From Anaerococcus sp. Marseille-Q7828 (GTDB lineage: Bacteria > Bacillota > Clostridia > Tissierellales > Peptoniphilaceae): DNA of 64,000 nt. The notes below the pieces were generated by a model that did not search any database, was not told the origin of the DNA, and worked only from the letters and a program-made list of their open reading frames with translations. Each line of letters starts with the position of its first letter. The stretch's first letter is position 1. Of this stretch, positions 56,127 to 64,000 are shown piece by piece. A program made the translations under genes and the position numbers. The stretch spans positions 1,674,001 through 1,738,000 of the forward strand of contig NZ_OX458331.1 of NCBI RefSeq assembly GCF_949769285.1, read 5' to 3'.

Positions 56127-56155
56127 AGGGGCAAGAGATAAATATCTCCGCCCCT
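56127..56155 (-). other. Hairpin between gap and pgk
   Basis: Outer arms AGGGGC/GCCCCT with inner GAGATA/TATCTC on the minus strand, followed by TTATTTATG. It could be a partial terminator or an mRNA-processing site that leaves gap mRNA more abundant than pgk. Confidence 0.5.
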
Positions 56156-56165
56156 AGACTATCTC

Positions 56166-57170
56166 TTAAAGTTTAGCTAAATAATCAAGTGTTCTTACAA
56201 GGTTAGATACGTAACCTGCTTCGTTATCATACCAAGCTACTGTTTTAACGATTTGTGTATCGCCATTTTCAACAACTTTTGTAAGTTGTGAATCGAAAAC
56301 AGATCCTGCTGGGTATCCGATTATATCGCTAGATACAACATCTTCAGTTTCATAAGCAAATGCATCAGATGAGTATTTTTTCATAGCTTCATTAACTTCT
56401 TCTACAGTAACTTTTTTCTCAAGAATTGAGTAAAGTTCTGTAACAGATCCTGTAATTGTTGGAACTCTTAGAGCTGTACCATCAATTTTACCTTCAACTT
56501 CTGGTAATACTTTACCTACTGCTTTTGCAGCACCTGTTGAAGCTGGGATTGTGTTTTGTGCAGCTGCACGTCCACCTCTAAGGTCTTTTTTAGAAGCTGG
56601 AGTATCTTGGATAGCTTGTGTTGCTGTGTATGCGTGGATTGTTGACATTTGTCCTGTAACAAATCCAAATTCTTTTACTAGTACATTTACCATTGGTGCA
56701 AGACAGTTTGTTGTACAGCTTGCTGCTGAAACAACTGTTTCTGAACCATCAAGTATTTCGTGATTTACACCATAAACGATAGTTTTCATGTCACCTTTAC
56801 CAGGAGCTGAGATAAGAACTTTTTTAGCACCAGCTTTGATGTGAGCTTCTGCTTTTTCTTTTTCTGTAAAGAATCCTGTACATTCAAGAACAACGTCTAC
56901 TCCTAGTTCACCCCATGGTAGATCTTCTGGGTTTCTTTCAGCAAAGATTTTGATTTCTTTACCATTTACTTTGAAACCATCTTCTGTTTCTTCAAAATCA
57001 CCGTCAAATCTTCCTTGTGCTGTATCGTATTTGAAAGCATAAGCAAGACCATGTTTATCAATAAGGTCGTTGATAGCTACTACTTCGATATCATCTTCTA
57101 CTTTTGCTATTCTTCTTAGTGTTAAACGTCCGATTCTACCAAATCCATTAATTGCTACTTTAGTTGTCAT
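56166..57170 (-). CDS. gap: Glyceraldehyde-3-phosphate dehydrogenase
   Basis: Type I NAD-dependent enzyme: [10 protein letters not shown], catalytic Cys in [12 protein letters not shown], and SVFDSQLT with [19 protein letters not shown] at the end. Length 334. First gene of the glycolytic operon, behind a TTGACA -35 (57228-57233) with only a poor -10; no CggR regulator gene adjacent. Confidence 0.98.
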   Translation of the reverse strand: MTTKVAINGFGRIGRLTLRRIAKVEDDIEVVAINDLIDKHGLAYAFKYDTAQGRFDGDFEETEDGFKVNGKEIKIFAERNPEDLPWGELGVDVVLECTGFFTEKEKAEAHIKAGAKKVLISAPGKGDMKTIVYGVNHEILDGSETVVSAASCTTNCLAPMVNVLVKEFGFVTGQMSTIHAYTATQAIQDTPASKKDLRGGRAAAQNTIPASTGAAKAVGKVLPEVEGKIDGTALRVPTITGSVTELYSILEKKVTVEEVNEAMKKYSSDAFAYETEDVVSSDIIGYPAGSVFDSQLTKVVENGDTQIVKTVAWYDNEAGYVSNLVRTLDYLAKL

Positions 57171-57246
57171 TATTCCTCCTATAAGTTTTCTGTTTCTATA
57201 ATAATACTTAACTATGTGTTAGGATTTTGTCAAGGTCATATAACTA

Positions 57247-57276
57247 GGTAATAGTTTTCCTAAATAAACTATTACC
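57247..57276 (-). terminator. Hairpin after trxB
   Basis: GGTAATAGTTT/AAACTATTACC, 11-base arms, overlapping the trxB stop codon. The following T run is weak, so termination may be partial. Confidence 0.5.
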
Positions 57277-58201
57277 AAACTTGACCTTCCAAATACCTAT
57301 TTGCCACTACTGCCGCTATACATCCATCACCTGCTGCTGTAACCATCTGGCGTACACTCTTTACTCTTGTATCACCGATTGCAAAAACACCTTCGATTTC
57401 TGTTTTCATATCGTCATCAGTTTTTATATAGCCATGATCCAAATCAATAATACCTTCGAATATATCTGTTTGTGGAATGTACCCTACAAATATAAATACC
57501 CCAATTGGACCATTATCCTCACTTTTTAATTCAGAAGTTTCATGAGTTTTAACATTTTCAACAATAATAGATGTGGCATCCTTTTCACCCTTAATTTCAT
57601 TTACAACAGAGTCTAGGACAAGTTTAATTTTATCATTTGCTTTTACCTTATCTACTACTACTTGACTTGCTCTAAATTCGTCACGTCTATGGATAATGCT
57701 TACAGATTTGGCAAATTTGGTTAAGTATAAAGCTTCTTCTAGGGCGCTATCTCCACCACCTACTACAAATATATCAAGTCCTGTAAAAAATGGTCCGTCG
57801 CAAGTCGCACAATAAGATACACCCCTATTAGCAAATTCATCTTCTCCCTTGGCTCCAAGTTTCCTATGGCTTGCACCAGTAGAAATTATTACAACCTTTG
57901 CTTCTATAACTTCCCCATCTTCTGTGTAGATTTTTTTAACCTTGCCTTCAAGCTCTACTTTTGTGACATTTGCAGTTTTAAATTCACAAAATTCCTTTGC
58001 TTGCTCATACATCCTATCAGAAAGACCCATTCCTGAAGCTTCTTCTATAGAACCAGGATAGTTTTCTACAAAGGCTGTGGTAGCAATTTGTCCACCTGGT
58101 ATTGCTTTTTCTATTATCAAAGTATTAAGCTTAGATCTACCAGCATAAAGTCCTGCAGTAAGCCCTGCTGGACCTGCTCCCAATATTATTACATCATACA
58201 T
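57272..58201 (-). CDS. trxB: Thioredoxin reductase
   Basis: FAD/NADPH disulfide reductase. The FAD motif GAGPAGLTAGLYAGRS (8-23), redox pair C131-x2-C134 (CATCDG), NADPH motif [15 protein letters not shown], and GVFAIGDTR. Length 309. Twelve bases downstream of trmL. Confidence 0.96.
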   Translation of the reverse strand: MYDVIILGAGPAGLTAGLYAGRSKLNTLIIEKAIPGGQIATTAFVENYPGSIEEASGMGLSDRMYEQAKEFCEFKTANVTKVELEGKVKKIYTEDGEVIEAKVVIISTGASHRKLGAKGEDEFANRGVSYCATCDGPFFTGLDIFVVGGGDSALEEALYLTKFAKSVSIIHRRDEFRASQVVVDKVKANDKIKLVLDSVVNEIKGEKDATSIIVENVKTHETSELKSEDNGPIGVFIFVGYIPQTDIFEGIIDLDHGYIKTDDDMKTEIEGVFAIGDTRVKSVRQMVTAAGDGCIAAVVANRYLEGQVW

Positions 58202-58212
58202 ATTATCATCTC

Positions 58213-58671
58213 CTAAAAATTAAATTTATTTTGTCTTAGCGCCTCATATAGGACAATTGAGACCGAATTTGCTAGATTAAGTGACCTATCTATTTCTTTG
58301 GTCATAGGTATTGTGATTATCCTTTCGTAATATCTATCTAAAATATCTTTGTCAATTCCTTCTCTTTCTCTACCAAATATTAGATAATCGTCGTCTTTAA
58401 ATTTTACATCAGAATAAACTTTATCAGTTCCTGTTTCCACTAGGTAGAAATCTTTATCCTTTATAAATTCCAAAAATTCTTCTATAGAATCGTGTATGGT
58501 CAAATCTACTTTGTCCCAGTAGTCGATCCCAGCTTTTTTAAGGGACTTATCAGATAGGTCAAATTTGAAGGGTCTTACCAAATGTAACCTTGATTTAGTA
58601 AGGACACAAGTTCTACCAATGTTTCCGACATTTCCAGGGTATTCTGGAGCTAAAAGTACTATATTAAACAC
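58213..58671 (-). CDS. trmL: tRNA (cytidine34-2'-O)-methyltransferase
   Basis: SPOUT-class 2'-O methyltransferase acting on the wobble base of some leucine tRNAs. N-terminus YPGNVGNIGRTC, then FGREREGID and the knotted C-terminal RSLNLANSVSIVLYEALRQ. Length 152. Overlaps the phosphatase gene by eight bases. Confidence 0.92.
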   Translation of the reverse strand: MFNIVLLAPEYPGNVGNIGRTCVLTKSRLHLVRPFKFDLSDKSLKKAGIDYWDKVDLTIHDSIEEFLEFIKDKDFYLVETGTDKVYSDVKFKDDDYLIFGREREGIDKDILDRYYERIITIPMTKEIDRSLNLANSVSIVLYEALRQNKFNF

Positions 58672-59515
58672 TTGGATTTTCCTTATTATATGCTAAGATT
58701 CTATCAACCGCATCAGCAATTCCTGAACTATTATTGTCAGATACAGTATATTTAGCTAAATCTTTCAAGGCTTGGTTAGCATTTCCCATAGCAAATGAAA
58801 GTTCTGCACCTTGAATCATTGGAATATCATTGTGGGAATCACCGATTGCAGCAATTTCTTCCTTACTTATACCCAAAAAGTCTGCCAACTCTAAGATCCC
58901 GGTCCATTTATTTACACCCATTTCCATAATCTCTATACTACTCATTCCAGATGATGTAATATAAAGATCATTGCCAAATCTATCATTAAAGATATCTACA
59001 ATCTTATCTTCTCCATAAGGATGGTCTTTGAGGTTGCCGACAAGGATTTTATAGGCATTTTTATTTCTCTCCTTTAGCCTTTGGTATGGGGCCTCAGAAA
59101 TGTTCAAATAGCATTGGACATTCATACCATAATCATTATCTATTAATAGGTGATTAATACCCTTTTGGTTTAAGCGATTTGAATAAAATGTGTCCTCATC
59201 ATAGAAATGATAGATGCACTTATGTTCTGAACAAAAATCAATCAGATCCTTTAAATGTTGGTCTTCTAGTGGGTGGGATAACAAAACCTTATCTTTATTT
59301 ATCTTTATTATGGCTCCATTGTTAGCTATAACTGGGTTGTCAAGTTCAAGTAGCCCATTAAAATACTCGATTGATGTTGCTACCCTACCCGAACAAAGCA
59401 CTGACTTTACTCCGCTCTCATTTAGCTTTTGTAGGGCATCTTTTGTAGCTGAGCTAAGCTTGCCATCACTATTTAAGAGCGTACCATCCATATCTATAGC
59501 AAATAATTTAATCAT
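58664..59515 (-). CDS. Cof-type HAD phosphatase
   Basis: Haloacid-dehalogenase-type hydrolase. DMDGTLLNSDGKL (nucleophile and acid Asp), SGRVATS, and GDSHNDIPM for the metal, with a large C2B-type cap. Length 283. Substrates of the Cof group are sugar phosphates or flavin/nucleotide compounds and cannot be told here. Overlaps nth by eight bases. Confidence 0.9.
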   Translation of the reverse strand: MIKLFAIDMDGTLLNSDGKLSSATKDALQKLNESGVKSVLCSGRVATSIEYFNGLLELDNPVIANNGAIIKINKDKVLLSHPLEDQHLKDLIDFCSEHKCIYHFYDEDTFYSNRLNQKGINHLLIDNDYGMNVQCYLNISEAPYQRLKERNKNAYKILVGNLKDHPYGEDKIVDIFNDRFGNDLYITSSGMSSIEIMEMGVNKWTGILELADFLGISKEEIAAIGDSHNDIPMIQGAELSFAMGNANQALKDLAKYTVSDNNSSGIADAVDRILAYNKENPSV

Positions 59516-60149
59516 TCAAACTCCTATAATATAAGCAAAGTTTATTAAGATCACAAGTTTGGCAAAGAGGTTTCCTAGCCTTACACACTTTTCTCCCATG
59601 TAAAATTAACTTTTTGTGGGTTATATTCCACTTTTCTCTTGGAACATTTCTTTCTAGATCTTTCTCTGTTTTCTCTACATTATTGGCATCAGCCATTCCT
59701 ATCCTATTTGAAAGTCTAAAAACATGAGTATCTACAGGAAAAGCTGGTATATCAAAGGCATTGGCCAAAACTACATTGGCAGTCTTGTTACCTACGCCTG
59801 GTAATTTTATAAGTTCATTTTTTTTATTTGGAACTTGGCTATTGTAATCTTTTACCAATATTTCACTTGTTTTTTTAATATTTTTTGCCTTATTTTTATA
59901 TATTCCAACAGTTTTAATCCAATCTTCAATCTCTTTTATATCCATTTTACAAAAATCTTCTGGCCTATTTGCAACTTTAAAAAGTTCACTTGTTACACTA
60001 TTTACTCTGATATCAGTAGTTTGTGCTGAAAGCATTGTAGCAATGAGAGCTTCGAAGGGTGTTGTAAAGTTCAAAAATTGATTAGAAGTATCTGGATAAA
60101 GCCTATCTAGAATATCTAAAACTTCTTTTATTTCTTTTTTCTCTAAAAT
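59508..60149 (-). CDS. nth: Endonuclease III, apparently with an ATT start codon
   Basis: DNA glycosylase/AP lyase for oxidised pyrimidines. Helix-hairpin-helix LPGVGNKTANVVLAN (catalytic Lys), Asp in PVDTHVFRLSNRIG, and the [4Fe-4S] motif C-x6-C-x2-C-x5-C (CKARKPLCQTCDLNKLC). Any ATG, GTG or TTG in frame would give a product missing the first helices (the nearest is a TTG giving 188 residues, with no ribosome site). An ATT at 60147-60149 is preceded by AAGGTGATATT; moaA and dnaG have the same GGTGATATT directly before their ATG. Starting there gives 214 residues beginning with LEKKEIKEVLDIL, the normal length. TTG at 60074 is the alternative. Confidence 0.85.
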   Translation of the reverse strand: MLEKKEIKEVLDILDRLYPDTSNQFLNFTTPFEALIATMLSAQTTDIRVNSVTSELFKVANRPEDFCKMDIKEIEDWIKTVGIYKNKAKNIKKTSEILVKDYNSQVPNKKNELIKLPGVGNKTANVVLANAFDIPAFPVDTHVFRLSNRIGMADANNVEKTEKDLERNVPREKWNITHKKLILHGRKVCKARKPLCQTCDLNKLCLYYRSLND

Positions 60150-60222
60150 AATATCACCTTAACCTTTATATTGATTATACTTTTCTTTAATTATCTGGCA
60201 TATTTCTAAAAACCTATAAGCG

Positions 60223-60231
60223 TGGTATAAT
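60223..60231 (+). promoter_or_regulatory. Extended -10 promoter of rodA
   Basis: TGGTATAAT, a full extended -10, 26 bases before the start codon. The -35 is poor. Confidence 0.65.
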
Positions 60232-60256
60232 GTTTACTTAGATATGGAGTGATTTA

Positions 60257-61438
60257 ATGTTTAATTTGAAAAAGAAGAATCTAAAAGATTTAGATATATT
60301 ATTATTACTGGCAACCTTAGCTCTTTGTGTCTATGGCTTGGTTGTCTTATATTCTGCTTATGGTGGTGACCTTTCAGCTATAAAGACACAAATAGGATCG
60401 ACTGTAATTGGTTTTTTGGCCATAGCCTTAATATGTACCATGGATTTAGATGTTATTAAAAAATCCTTGTGGGCGGTCTATGGACTTTCCATCTTTTTGC
60501 TAATTATTACTTTAATATTTGGTAGAGGACTTGATGAATGGGGTGCTAAATCTTGGGTCTATATCGGCTCATTTTCTATCCAACCATCTGAGATAGTAAA
60601 AATACTCTTGATATTTTCCTTTGCAGCCTATCTTGATAAATATAAACTTACTATCAACGAAGTAAAAAGATTAGTAATAACCTTAGCTTTTGTAGGACTA
60701 CCTATTACTTTGATACTCTTACAGCCAGACTTTGGTACAGCTATGGTTTATATATTCTTCATTGCAGCTATGCTGTTTGTAGCAGGTATTTCTTGGAAAT
60801 GGATACTGATTTTTGCCGCTATTGGCCTTACAACGGGTTTCATAGTTTTGACAAATCTTTCTGGTTACAGGGCTGATAGGATAGAAAACTTCCTAAACCC
60901 CTCTAGAGATACATCAGGTTCAAACTGGCAACAACAACAAGGAATGATAGCCATAGGATCTGGTATGTTCAATGGAAGAGGCTACATGAAGGGAACTCAG
61001 TCCCAGTATGGTTATATACCAGAAAAAGAAACAGACTTTATATTTTCAGTACTTGCTGAAGAAATGGGTTTTCTAGGTGCAATTATACTGATTATTCTCT
61101 TTGCTATTGTAATCTTAAGACTAGTAGCTATAGCTAAAAATTCTCAAAATACTTTCATAAGTATTTTAGTAACTGGAATAGCAGCCATGTTATTTATCCA
61201 CATTTTTGAAAATATAGGAATGACTATAGGTTTGATGCCAGTTACAGGTATTCCCCTACCTTTCTTATCATCTGGCGGTACCTTCCAATTGATTTGCTTG
61301 GCAGAAATTGGCCTTGCCCTATCTGCGTCTATGCAAAAAACAATGAAAGATCCAGATGCCCTAGATGAAGAAGTTATTTCGATAATCGATCCAGCAAAAA
61401 TTGCAATTTCTAAAAAAAGACAAATTAAAACACCGTAA
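60257..61438 (+). CDS. rodA: RodA/FtsW-type peptidoglycan glycosyltransferase
   Basis: SEDS-family integral membrane transglycosylase that polymerises lipid II. About ten transmembrane segments. Motifs: QPDFGTAMVYI, YRADRIENFLNP, KGTQSQYGYIPEKETDFIFSV and GIPLPFLSSGG. The GTQ segment favours RodA (elongation) over FtsW. Length 393. It is the only plus-strand gene here, divergent from nth and convergent with the ATPase operon. Confidence 0.88.
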   Translation: MFNLKKKNLKDLDILLLLATLALCVYGLVVLYSAYGGDLSAIKTQIGSTVIGFLAIALICTMDLDVIKKSLWAVYGLSIFLLIITLIFGRGLDEWGAKSWVYIGSFSIQPSEIVKILLIFSFAAYLDKYKLTINEVKRLVITLAFVGLPITLILLQPDFGTAMVYIFFIAAMLFVAGISWKWILIFAAIGLTTGFIVLTNLSGYRADRIENFLNPSRDTSGSNWQQQQGMIAIGSGMFNGRGYMKGTQSQYGYIPEKETDFIFSVLAEEMGFLGAIILIILFAIVILRLVAIAKNSQNTFISILVTGIAAMLFIHIFENIGMTIGLMPVTGIPLPFLSSGGTFQLICLAEIGLALSASMQKTMKDPDALDEEVISIIDPAKIAISKKRQIKTP

Positions 61439-61460
61439 GTTTTCTAAACTTCGGTGTTTT
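61427..61460. terminator. Bidirectional terminator (rodA / V-ATPase)
   Basis: AAAACACCG/CGGTGTTTT plus inner AAGTTT/AAACTT. It covers the rodA stop and lies against the ATPase D stop. Confidence 0.85.
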
Positions 61461-62079
61461 CTTTTAATTTCCTATCTTTAACCATCTTTGTCTTAGAGAA
61501 TTCTTCTCTTTCCTTTTCTTCGATTAATGATGAAATTTCCTTTATTCTATCCTCTAGTTTTGGTATTTGAACTTTCTCTAGAGAATTTACTTTTTTACTT
61601 GTTTTTTTAATCTGCCTATCAAGGTTATTTATTGTCGTATCAAGTTCTGCTAATTTTAAAATTTTGCTTTTAAGCTCATTAAACGATAGCACAGCTTGGT
61701 CAAATGTCTCGTTTGTTTCATAAAATGAATATGATAAACTTAATTTTTGCGGAGTGAAATCTATGTCATAGACCTTTGTCTGCATAAATTCACTTTCCTT
61801 AAGGCTTATACTATTATCAACTGGAAGAAGGCTTGCTATGTCATTTAGCTTTGCCTCTCCCATGGTAACCATAGCTTTTTTAAAGTTTTTGCTTACTCTA
61901 GCTATAGTTTCATTTACCTGATCATTTAGCTCATCTCTTTGTTTAATCTTTGAATCATGGGCTCCGATTAGAGCTTTTCTAGACTTATCTAGGATATCAA
62001 GACCTGTGTTTAGTAAGGATAATTGGTCTTTGGCTGCAATCAAATTGGCCTTGGTAGGGGCTGTTGATTTTATTTCCAT
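61444..62079 (-). CDS. ntpD: V-type ATP synthase subunit D
   Basis: Central-stalk subunit D of a V/A-type ATPase, mostly helical coiled coil (about 15-110 and 140-205). N-terminus APTKANLIAAKDQLSLL matches the family. Two bases downstream of subunit B. Last gene of the visible A-B-D string. Confidence 0.92.
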   Translation of the reverse strand: MEIKSTAPTKANLIAAKDQLSLLNTGLDILDKSRKALIGAHDSKIKQRDELNDQVNETIARVSKNFKKAMVTMGEAKLNDIASLLPVDNSISLKESEFMQTKVYDIDFTPQKLSLSYSFYETNETFDQAVLSFNELKSKILKLAELDTTINNLDRQIKKTSKKVNSLEKVQIPKLEDRIKEISSLIEEKEREEFSKTKMVKDRKLKENTEV

Positions 62080-62080
62080 A

Positions 62081-63445
62081 TTAATTACCTATAAACTTAT
62101 CCAAGTTTTCAGGACTTACCCTGTGAAGCTCTGTTCTTGGTAATATTTTTAGGATTTCCCAACCTAAATCTAAACTTTGGTCAAGCTCTCTATTTTCAGT
62201 TGGATCTTGGGATAGGAATCTTTTTTCAAACTCATCGCCAAATTCCAAGTACTTCTTGTCTATATCTGATAGGTCATCTTCACCAACGATTTGGGCTATA
62301 TTTCTAACCTCACCGACATGGGAATATGATTCATAAATTTGGTTCATCAAGTCTTCATGGTCTGCTCTCGTATAACCCTCACCAATACCATCTTTCATAA
62401 GACGGGATAGAGATGGGAGAACATTGATTGGTGGATAGATACCCTTATTAAATAGACCTCTATCAATTACAATCTGTCCTTCTGTAATATAACCTGTAAG
62501 GTCAGGTACTGGGTGGGTAATGTCATCATTTGGCATGGTTAGTATTGGAATAAGTGTTACTGATCCCTTTGTACCACGAATCATACCAGCTCTTTCGTAT
62601 AGGGTTGCAAGGTCAGAATAAAGATAACCTGGGTAACCCTTACGAGATGGAACCTCTTGTCTGATTGATGAAACCTCACGCAAGGCTTCTGAATATGAAG
62701 TCATATCTGTAATTATTACCAAAACATGGTAGCCTTTTTCATAGGCTAAATATTCTGCTGCAGTTAGGGCACACTTAGGAGCTATAAGACGTTCCATTAT
62801 TGGGCTATCTGCAAGGTTTTGGTACATTACTACCTTATCACGGACACCTGCCTTATTGAAGGCATCTTCAAAAAACATAGCTTCATCTTTTTTAATTCCC
62901 ATTGCAGCAAATACAAAGGCAAAGTCTTCGTCAGTTTTTAGCTTTGCTTGTCTAACAATTTGTGCTGCTATTTGGTTGTGGGAAAGACCATAACCTGAAA
63001 ATATAGGAAGTTTTTGTCCACGGATTAGAGTTGTCAGAGTATCTATAGCTGATATACCTGTTTGAATAAAATCTCTTGGATACTCACGAGCAACTGGGTT
63101 TAGTGGTTCGCCTTCAACTGGATAAGTTTTTTCTGCATAAACTTCCCCACCATTATCAATAGGACGTGCTAGTCCATCAAAGGTTCTTCCCAAAATATTT
63201 TCATTTAGTGGAATTGCTAATGGTTTTTCCTCAAATTTGATTACTATATCATCTAGGGAGAAGTCTTGGGTATTACCAAAAACCTCTATAGATATAGTAT
63301 CATCGTCTATTTTTACGACTTGACCTACAAAATCCATACCAAGGGCATGAACTGATACTACAGCATTGTAGGCAACGTTAGCAACTTTTTCTATTTCTAT
63401 GATGGAGGATTCAATTCTTTTTACTTTTGTGTATTCCTTACGCAT
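62081..63445 (-). CDS. ntpB: V-type ATP synthase subunit B
   Basis: Non-catalytic nucleotide-binding subunit. [20 protein letters not shown], then [31 protein letters not shown] (degenerate P-loop, as expected for B), and [29 protein letters not shown]. Length 454. Overlaps subunit A by eight bases. Confidence 0.96.
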   Translation of the reverse strand: MRKEYTKVKRIESSIIEIEKVANVAYNAVVSVHALGMDFVGQVVKIDDDTISIEVFGNTQDFSLDDIVIKFEEKPLAIPLNENILGRTFDGLARPIDNGGEVYAEKTYPVEGEPLNPVAREYPRDFIQTGISAIDTLTTLIRGQKLPIFSGYGLSHNQIAAQIVRQAKLKTDEDFAFVFAAMGIKKDEAMFFEDAFNKAGVRDKVVMYQNLADSPIMERLIAPKCALTAAEYLAYEKGYHVLVIITDMTSYSEALREVSSIRQEVPSRKGYPGYLYSDLATLYERAGMIRGTKGSVTLIPILTMPNDDITHPVPDLTGYITEGQIVIDRGLFNKGIYPPINVLPSLSRLMKDGIGEGYTRADHEDLMNQIYESYSHVGEVRNIAQIVGEDDLSDIDKKYLEFGDEFEKRFLSQDPTENRELDQSLDLGWEILKILPRTELHRVSPENLDKFIGN

Positions 63446-64000
63446 TAATTCCTCCTTTTAAATTTAAAAAATGAGATTCAATCTCATTATTAAGATCTAC
63501 AAATTTGTCTAAATCATCATTTTTGATTGTATATTTCATCTGTGTAATATCATTGATCAAATCTGCACTGAACATATTCTTGTATTGGATACCAGCTTTG
63601 ATGGCATTTTGTGAGTAATTGTAATAATTTCTTATTACTTCAAGCATTTTTATTTGCTTTTCTAATGGTACATACTTATCTGTATCATTGTAGGCATTTT
63701 GTTGCAAGAATCCTACTCTTACAAGTTCTGCAACATCAAGGATGTTTTTTTGGCTATCAGATAGGGCATCTTGACCTACAAGCATAAGGATTGACCTTAC
63801 TTCATCTTCTTGCAAAAGAACATTCATTAGTTCATTTCTTATAGCAATGATGTCAGTGCCCGTATTTTCTTGATAGTAGGCTCTCATTGTATCTAGGTAG
63901 TTTGAGTATGAAGTCATCCAGTTAATAGCTGGGTAGTGACGTGAATAAGCAAGTTTTCTATCTAGTCCTAGAAATACATTTACTGATCTACGTGTGTTTT
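63438..64000 (-). CDS. ntpA: V-type ATP synthase subunit A (partial)
   Basis: C-terminal part of the catalytic subunit; the gene runs off the right edge with two extra bases. Reading from the edge: [20 protein letters not shown], then [18 protein letters not shown], the conserved segment following the nucleotide-binding domain, then the helical C-terminal domain (to KGGINA). The internal ATG is not the real start. Whether it pumps sodium or protons cannot be told here. Confidence 0.93.
   Translation of the reverse strand, partial: NTRRSVNVFLGLDRKLAYSRHYPAINWMTSYSNYLDTMRAYYQENTGTDIIAIRNELMNVLLQEDEVRSILMLVGQDALSDSQKNILDVAELVRVGFLQQNAYNDTDKYVPLEKQIKMLEVIRNYYNYSQNAIKAGIQYKNMFSADLINDITQMKYTIKNDDLDKFVDLNNEIESHFLNLKGGINA

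Overview
The window comes from a low-GC Gram-positive anaerobe. Signs are the AT-rich intergenic DNA, AGGAGG-type ribosome binding sites, sigma-70 promoters, a dnaG-rpoD-trmK-nif3 operon, a V-type ATPase, lipoproteins, a sortase-type anchor and selenium-linked purine catabolism. Gene content fits the Peptoniphilaceae/Tissierellia (Anaerococcus-like anaerobic cocci). That placement is inference from gene content; no 16S gene is present. Nearly all genes lie on the minus strand, and all proteins and RNAs were read by eye from the sequence.

Layout. 1-17 kb is mostly housekeeping: a cut-off FolD-like gene, a secreted NlpC/P60 hydrolase with a WalR-like promoter site, RNase P RNA, the dnaG operon, an AraC regulator, a DUF438/hemerythrin-PAS protein behind a Fur-like box, a GHL13-like lipoprotein, tuf followed by structured repeats, tRNA-Thr(GGT), a wall-anchored GH3 hexosaminidase and a YpfJ-type metallopeptidase. 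A nuclease lipoprotein follows at 17.5-18.1 kb.

18-43 kb is one large selenium/purine locus. A plus-strand operon (selD, yedF, DUF3343, cysteine desulfurase-like) supplies activated selenium. Convergent to it is a minus-strand operon: xanthine dehydrogenase Mo, FAD and Fe-S subunits, a dihydropyrimidinase/hydantoinase, a fused selenium-dependent xanthine dehydrogenase, yqeC, mocA, yqeB and an XdhC-type chaperone. Upstream lie two NCS2 purine permeases, ssnA and ygfK, then ygeY, ygeW and dpaL (ygeX). A GntR/FCD regulator is divergent from dpaL. This gene set corresponds to the anaerobic purine/uric-acid catabolic cluster reported from gut bacteria. Purines would be imported by the NCS2 carriers, hydroxylated by the Mo enzymes and opened by the hydrolases. 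2,3-diaminopropionate would go to pyruvate and ammonia through DpaL, with a carbamoyl group passing through YgeW.

43.9-49.7 kb is a contiguous molybdenum operon (modA, modB, modC, moaA, moaC, MOSC, moeA-like, mogA) that would feed molybdopterin to those hydroxylases. The whole 18-50 kb stretch therefore reads as one metabolic island: selenium activation, molybdate uptake and cofactor synthesis, cofactor maturation, purine uptake and purine breakdown.

49.8-64 kb returns to housekeeping: smpB, rnr, secG, the glycolytic operon gap-pgk-tpiA-eno, trxB, trmL, a Cof-type phosphatase, nth (apparently with an ATT start codon), rodA on the plus strand, and V-type ATPase subunits D, B and A (A is cut by the window edge).

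Items judged most unusual: a repeat-containing insertion in the primary sigma factor; a YgfK without its NAD(P)H-binding subdomain; compensatory-changing structured repeats directly after tuf; a consensus dpaL promoter with a perfect palindrome on its start point; a compact hairpin with an asymmetric internal loop in the ygeY-ygfK gap; and the ATT start of nth.
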